Shown here piece by piece: positions 60,702-64,000 of a DNA stretch of 64,000 bases (its first letter is position 1; every line of letters begins with the position of its first letter). The translations under genes and the position numbers were made by a program. Under the pieces are notes generated by a model. That model was not told the origin of the DNA. It made no database searches and was given only the letters and a program-made list of their open reading frames with translations. Source of the DNA: Sorangium cellulosum So ce56 (GTDB lineage: Bacteria; Myxococcota_A; Polyangia; Polyangiales; Polyangiaceae); NCBI RefSeq assembly GCF_000067165.1, contig NC_010162.1, positions 12,326,501-12,390,500 on the forward strand. The letters are read 5' to 3'.

Positions 60702-61273
60702 GGTCGGCTCCTGGAGTGGTCGGTCTGGTGGATGTCCTGGGTCGCGATGTTCGCCGCCCGTCAGCTTCTGGTTTCGGTTGTTTGCAGCGTGCGTGCCACG
60801 AGGGCGCGCTCTCCTCGGAAGCGCCAGGCCCTCTATGTCAGCGGGCAGAATGCGAGCGGCGCCCGCGCGTTTCCGGGGCGCGGCGCGCCCGCCGACGGCC
60901 GCCTCGGCAAGACCTTGCCCGCGAGAGATCGCCGTCGCGAGTTGCCCGGCAAGAGTTTGCCGGCAAGGACGGGCCGAACGTAACAGCCGTGTCCTTGCGG
61001 CGATCGCGGCCTTCGTCCAGATCGTCGCTCCGCCCGGCACGTGAGCCGGCCAGAGCACCCGGTCCCTGGCCCACCGTGCATGACCGGGCGCGCCGGGCGC
61101 GTCAGTAAACGTTTGCGCGCAATGGACGTGGAAATGGAAAATGGATCGACCGCCTGCGTCGACCTGGCGACACAAGCAGCAGCGGCGCGGCGGATATTCA
61201 TGAGCGGCGAGGTCCGTGGTGGCGCTTGGACCTCCCGAGGGAGCCTGATATAGAGACCAGCGAGGCGGAGTGC
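60702..61273. other. Intergenic between lectin and FHA/sigma-54 genes
   Basis: A 572-bp gap between divergent genes. It holds a small perfect stem (CCGGCAA-GAGT-TTGCCGG, 60945-60962) in a run of GGCAAG-like repeats, and an AT-richer patch at 61105-61150 that could be the promoter of the downstream gene. Short frames here have no domain. Confidence 0.45.
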
Positions 61274-63151
61274 ATGCGGTCAGGCAAGTCGGTGCAGGAC
61301 GACGCGGCGAAGACCTGGACCCTGGCGGGGAGGTCGATCTCTGCCATTCAGCAGACCGCGGCGCTGGGCATCGCGCTCGTCTGGCACTACGCCGGAAAGA
61401 CGGAGAGACGTTTGCTTTCTCCCGACACGCCGCTTGTCGTGGGGCGCGCCGTGCCTGCCGCGCTCTGCATCGACGATCGTACCCTGTCGCGGGAGCACGC
61501 CCGCTTCCTCCTCTCGCGCGGGCGGGTGTGGGTCGATGACCTGGGATCCAAGAACGGCACGTTCCTCGACGGCCGCCGCGTCTCCCGCGCCGGGATCGCG
61601 ATAGGGGATGAGGTCGTCCTCGGCAGCGTCGCGCTGCGGGTGCAGGCGTTCGGCGCAGGGGGCGAGTCCCTCGATCTCGAGGGAGAGGAGAAGCTCTTGC
61701 GCCGCGTGGAGGACGAGCTGACGCGCGCCCGGCATTTTCGCCGCCCCTTCGCCCTGCTCCACGTGCGCATGAGCGCGGCGGTGACGGCGGAGGGCTGGAT
61801 CAACGCCGTGCGCGCCTGCCTTCAGCCCGTGCATCGCGTGGCGCTCTACGGCACCTGCGCTGCCCACGTGCTGCTGCCCGAGGCCGGCGCCGAGGAGGCG
61901 AGCCGCACCGCGCAGGCCATCGCGGCCTCCTTCGTGGGCAGCGACGCCCGGCTCCTCGTCGGCCTCGCCCTCTACCCGGACGCCGGCAGCACCGCGGACG
62001 AGGTCTTCGCGGCCGCCCGCGAGGCGGCCCGCCACGCCTCGCCCGAGCGCCCGGTGGCGTGCGGCCCCGCCGCGACCTCGGTGCTCGCGCGCGAGGAGCC
62101 GGAGGAAGGGGGGATCATCGCCGGCCAGCAGATGCGCGAGGTGCTCGAGACGGTGAGGCGCGTGGGCGCCTCGCGCATCCCGGTCATCCTTCACGGCGAG
62201 ACGGGGACCGGCAAGGAGGTCGTCGCGCGGATGATCCACGAGGGCGGCCCGCGCAAGGGGCGGCGCGTTGTGCGCGTCAACTGCGGCGCGATCCCGAAGG
62301 ACCTCGTGGAGAGCACCCTGTTCGGCCACGAGCGCGGGGCGTTCACCGGCGCGCTGCAGCAGCAGAAGGGCGTGTTCGAGGAGGCCGACGGCGGCACGGT
62401 GTTCCTGGACGAGATCGGCGAGCTGCCGCCGCCGGCCCAGGCCGCGCTGCTCCGCGTGCTCGAGTCGGGGTCGTTCAGCCGCGTCGGCTCGAGCCGCGAG
62501 ATCGAGGTCGACGTGCGCGTCGTCGCGGCGACGCACCGGGATCTCGAGGCGATGGCCGCGTCGGGCGCGTTCCGGGCCGATCTGTATTATCGGCTCGGCG
62601 GCGTCGTGATCGACATCCCGCCGCTGCGCGCTCGAACGGACGAGATCGAGCCGCTCGCGCGGCATTTCTTGCGCGCGGCCAGCGCGGCCAACGGGCGCCA
62701 TGTCGAGGGCATCACCCCCGAGGCGCTCGCCCTGCTCTGCGCGTACGCGTGGCCTGGCAACGTGCGCGAGCTGCGCAACGTGATCGAGCGCGCGGTGGTG
62801 GTGACGCCCGGCGCGCTCGTCGGCCTCGAGGATCTGCCCCCGAGGGTGCGCGCGGCGGCGGCGCGCGGCGAGTCGGAGCGCCCCGCGGACCGGGGGACGG
62901 ACGCCGAGCTCGGCGGCGCTCCGCCGGACGTGGCCGTGTTCTGCCCCACGCCGTCCGCCCCGAAGGAGGCGCCCCCCGAGGGCGGGCGGGTCCGGGGGAA
63001 GGTGCAGCAGTACGAGGCCAAGCTGCTCCAGGACATGCTCGAAACAGCGGGCTGGAACCGGACCGAGGCCGCGCGCAGGCTGGGGATCCCGGTGCGCACG
63101 CTGTCCTACCGCATGAAGGTCCTGGGGGTGAAGCGGCCGTCTTCTCGATGA
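61274..63151 (+). CDS. FHA-domain sigma-54-dependent transcriptional activator
   Basis: A 625-residue activator with an unusual input. The FHA domain (about residues 45-125: LVVGRAV, DRTLSREHARF, LGSKNGTF) binds phosphothreonine. Residues 135-265 form an intermediate domain resembling a degenerate GGDEF/cyclase fold (LTRARHFRRPFALLHVRM, LVGLALYPDAGSTADEVF). The AAA+ sigma-54 domain has Walker A GETGTGKE (308-315), GAFTGA (355-360) and Walker B TVFLDEIGEL. The C-terminal Fis-type HTH is GWNRTEAARRLGIPVRTLSYRM. The Ser/Thr kinase gene 77 bp downstream is the likely source of the phospho-signal. ATG 61274 (MRSGKSV) was chosen over an upstream TTG. Confidence 0.9.
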   Translation: MRSGKSVQDDAAKTWTLAGRSISAIQQTAALGIALVWHYAGKTERRLLSPDTPLVVGRAVPAALCIDDRTLSREHARFLLSRGRVWVDDLGSKNGTFLDGRRVSRAGIAIGDEVVLGSVALRVQAFGAGGESLDLEGEEKLLRRVEDELTRARHFRRPFALLHVRMSAAVTAEGWINAVRACLQPVHRVALYGTCAAHVLLPEAGAEEASRTAQAIAASFVGSDARLLVGLALYPDAGSTADEVFAAAREAARHASPERPVACGPAATSVLAREEPEEGGIIAGQQMREVLETVRRVGASRIPVILHGETGTGKEVVARMIHEGGPRKGRRVVRVNCGAIPKDLVESTLFGHERGAFTGALQQQKGVFEEADGGTVFLDEIGELPPPAQAALLRVLESGSFSRVGSSREIEVDVRVVAATHRDLEAMAASGAFRADLYYRLGGVVIDIPPLRARTDEIEPLARHFLRAASAANGRHVEGITPEALALLCAYAWPGNVRELRNVIERAVVVTPGALVGLEDLPPRVRAAAARGESERPADRGTDAELGGAPPDVAVFCPTPSAPKEAPPEGGRVRGKVQQYEAKLLQDMLETAGWNRTEAARRLGIPVRTLSYRMKVLGVKRPSSR

Positions 63152-63228
63152 TGCGCCGCTGCCGTCGGCGAGCTCCCGCGTCTCGAACCTGAGCAAGCGC
63201 GCTGGGAGCTCGCTACACTGCGCCGACC

Positions 63229-64000
63229 ATGCTGAATCGCACGATCGCGCGGAAGTACGCGCTGAGACGAGAGATCGGACGCGGCGGGATGGGCGTCATC
63301 TGGGAGGCGTTCGATCAGGTGCTCCGGCGCCCCGTGGCGCTCAAGGTGATGACGCCCGAGCATGTCAGCTCGGACTCGGCGCGGCGCCGGTTCGAGCGAG
63401 AGGCGATGGCGATCGCGCGGCTCCAGAACGAGCACATCATCCAGATACACGACTACGGCATCGACGAGGATTGCCCGTACATCGTCATGGAGCTGCTCGA
63501 AGGGGAGGACCTCGAGGCCAGGCTCACCCGGGAGCGGCAGCTCTCGCCGTCGGCGACGCTCGCCCTGCTCCGGCAGATCGCCATTGGCCTGCAGGTGGCG
63601 AGCTCCGCGGGGATCATCCACCGCGATCTCAAGCCGGCGAACGTATTCCTGGCGCGGAAGGAGCCAGGAGAGTGCGTGAAGCTCCTCGATTTCGGCGTGG
63701 TGTGGACGGTCTTCGAGTCGGACGAGGAACAGCAGGGCTCGTTCGGCAGGGTCGTCGGCACGCCGTCGTACATAAGCCCCGAGCAGGTGCGCGCCGTCGT
63801 GCCGGATCACCTGAGCGATCTCTGGTCGCTCGGCGTCATCACCTACAGGGCCCTCACGGGCCGGCTCCCCTTCGCGGCGAGCGGGATCGGGGAGCTGCTC
63901 ATCAGCATCTGTACCGATCCGTTCCCGGCGCCGTCGAGCCTCGTGCCCGGCCTGCTGCCCGGCTTCGACCGCTTCTTCGAGCGCGCGCTGGCGAAGGACC
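63229..64000 (+). CDS. Serine/threonine protein kinase, partial
   Basis: The first 257 codons are within the window and the gene runs past its end. It is a Hanks-type kinase: Gly-rich loop IGRGGMGVIWEAFD, catalytic Lys in RPVALKVMTPE, HRD motif IIHRDLKPANVFL, DFG motif LLDFGVVW, and a GTPSYISPEQ activation segment. There is no membrane segment before the kinase domain. ATG 63229 gives the usual short N-terminus (MLNRTIARKYALR). It follows the FHA/sigma-54 activator by 77 bp and may phosphorylate it or feed a phospho-Thr signal to its FHA domain. Confidence 0.9.
   Translation, partial: MLNRTIARKYALRREIGRGGMGVIWEAFDQVLRRPVALKVMTPEHVSSDSARRRFEREAMAIARLQNEHIIQIHDYGIDEDCPYIVMELLEGEDLEARLTRERQLSPSATLALLRQIAIGLQVASSAGIIHRDLKPANVFLARKEPGECVKLLDFGVVWTVFESDEEQQGSFGRVVGTPSYISPEQVRAVVPDHLSDLWSLGVITYRALTGRLPFAASGIGELLISICTDPFPAPSSLVPGLLPGFDRFFERALAKD

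Noticed and set aside
60945..60962. Stem CCGGCAA-GAGT-TTGCCGG
   Set aside because: Short stem in a GGCAAG-rich run, with no T-tract and no gene end nearby, so not called as a terminator.
61041..61253. Short plus-strand frame upstream of the FHA activator
   Set aside because: No domain, and it lies in the probable promoter region of the activator.

Overview
The window looks like a chromosomal segment of a large-genome myxobacterium, most likely of the Sorangium/Polyangium group. I infer this from the very high GC, the strong G/C third-position bias, and the typical gene content: many lipoproteins with long Gly/Ser linkers, sigma-54 activators with FHA input, Ser/Thr kinases, sigma factors fused to membrane segments, TPR-PEGA proteins, and Uma2 and Rpn-like nuclease paralogues. 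No rRNA, tRNA, CRISPR array or intact insertion sequence was seen. The genus is an inference, not a measurement.

Layout. 0.3-7.3 kb: a GlxA-type regulator divergent from a four-gene ABC ATPase / permease / permease / histidine kinase operon, which converges on its probable partner, an NtrC-type sigma-54 response regulator. 7.3-13.8 kb: small metabolic and regulatory genes (FMN reductase, trans-aconitate methyltransferase, Rpn-like nuclease, 3'-5' exonuclease, MarR with divergent DUF4336 gene, ArsR with AHSA1 gene). 14.1-19.8 kb: redox and detoxification genes with four regulators (AraC, GST, aldo/keto reductase, AraC/DUF6597, quinone oxidoreductase, LysR). 20.0-29.2 kb: lipoproteins, hisC, a tandem-ACT protein, a HAD phosphatase, Uma2, an M23 peptidase and MgtC. 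29.2-32.4 kb: a non-coding degenerate repeat array, a secreted SGNH esterase, and a stretch of gene debris.

32.4-38.1 kb holds the most striking gene: a single 1917-residue SIR2-like / NACHT / HEAT-repeat protein with the architecture of an antiphage STAND immune protein. It sits right behind truncated aminotransferase and GST remnants. 38.3-41.2 kb is a minus-strand set of two sigma factors flanking a membrane-anchored HigA-like protein and a 27-residue coupled ORF. 41.4-45.8 kb encodes a TPR-PEGA protein and two related Gly-rich lipoproteins.

46.2-52.4 kb is a second conflict locus. A lipoprotein is translationally coupled to a 734-residue exported protein whose C-terminus carries a pretoxin-like segment and a PD-(D/E)XK signature. 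That gene is coupled in turn to two tandem paralogous proteins that look like immunity proteins, and a broken NHL-repeat gene follows. 52.5-64.0 kb: a WYL regulator with divergent GST, a beta-propeller lipoprotein, a TolB-like lipoprotein with a CxxCH motif, a second Uma2 protein, a three-repeat MVL-like lectin lipoprotein, an FHA/sigma-54 activator, and the start of a Ser/Thr kinase cut by the window end.
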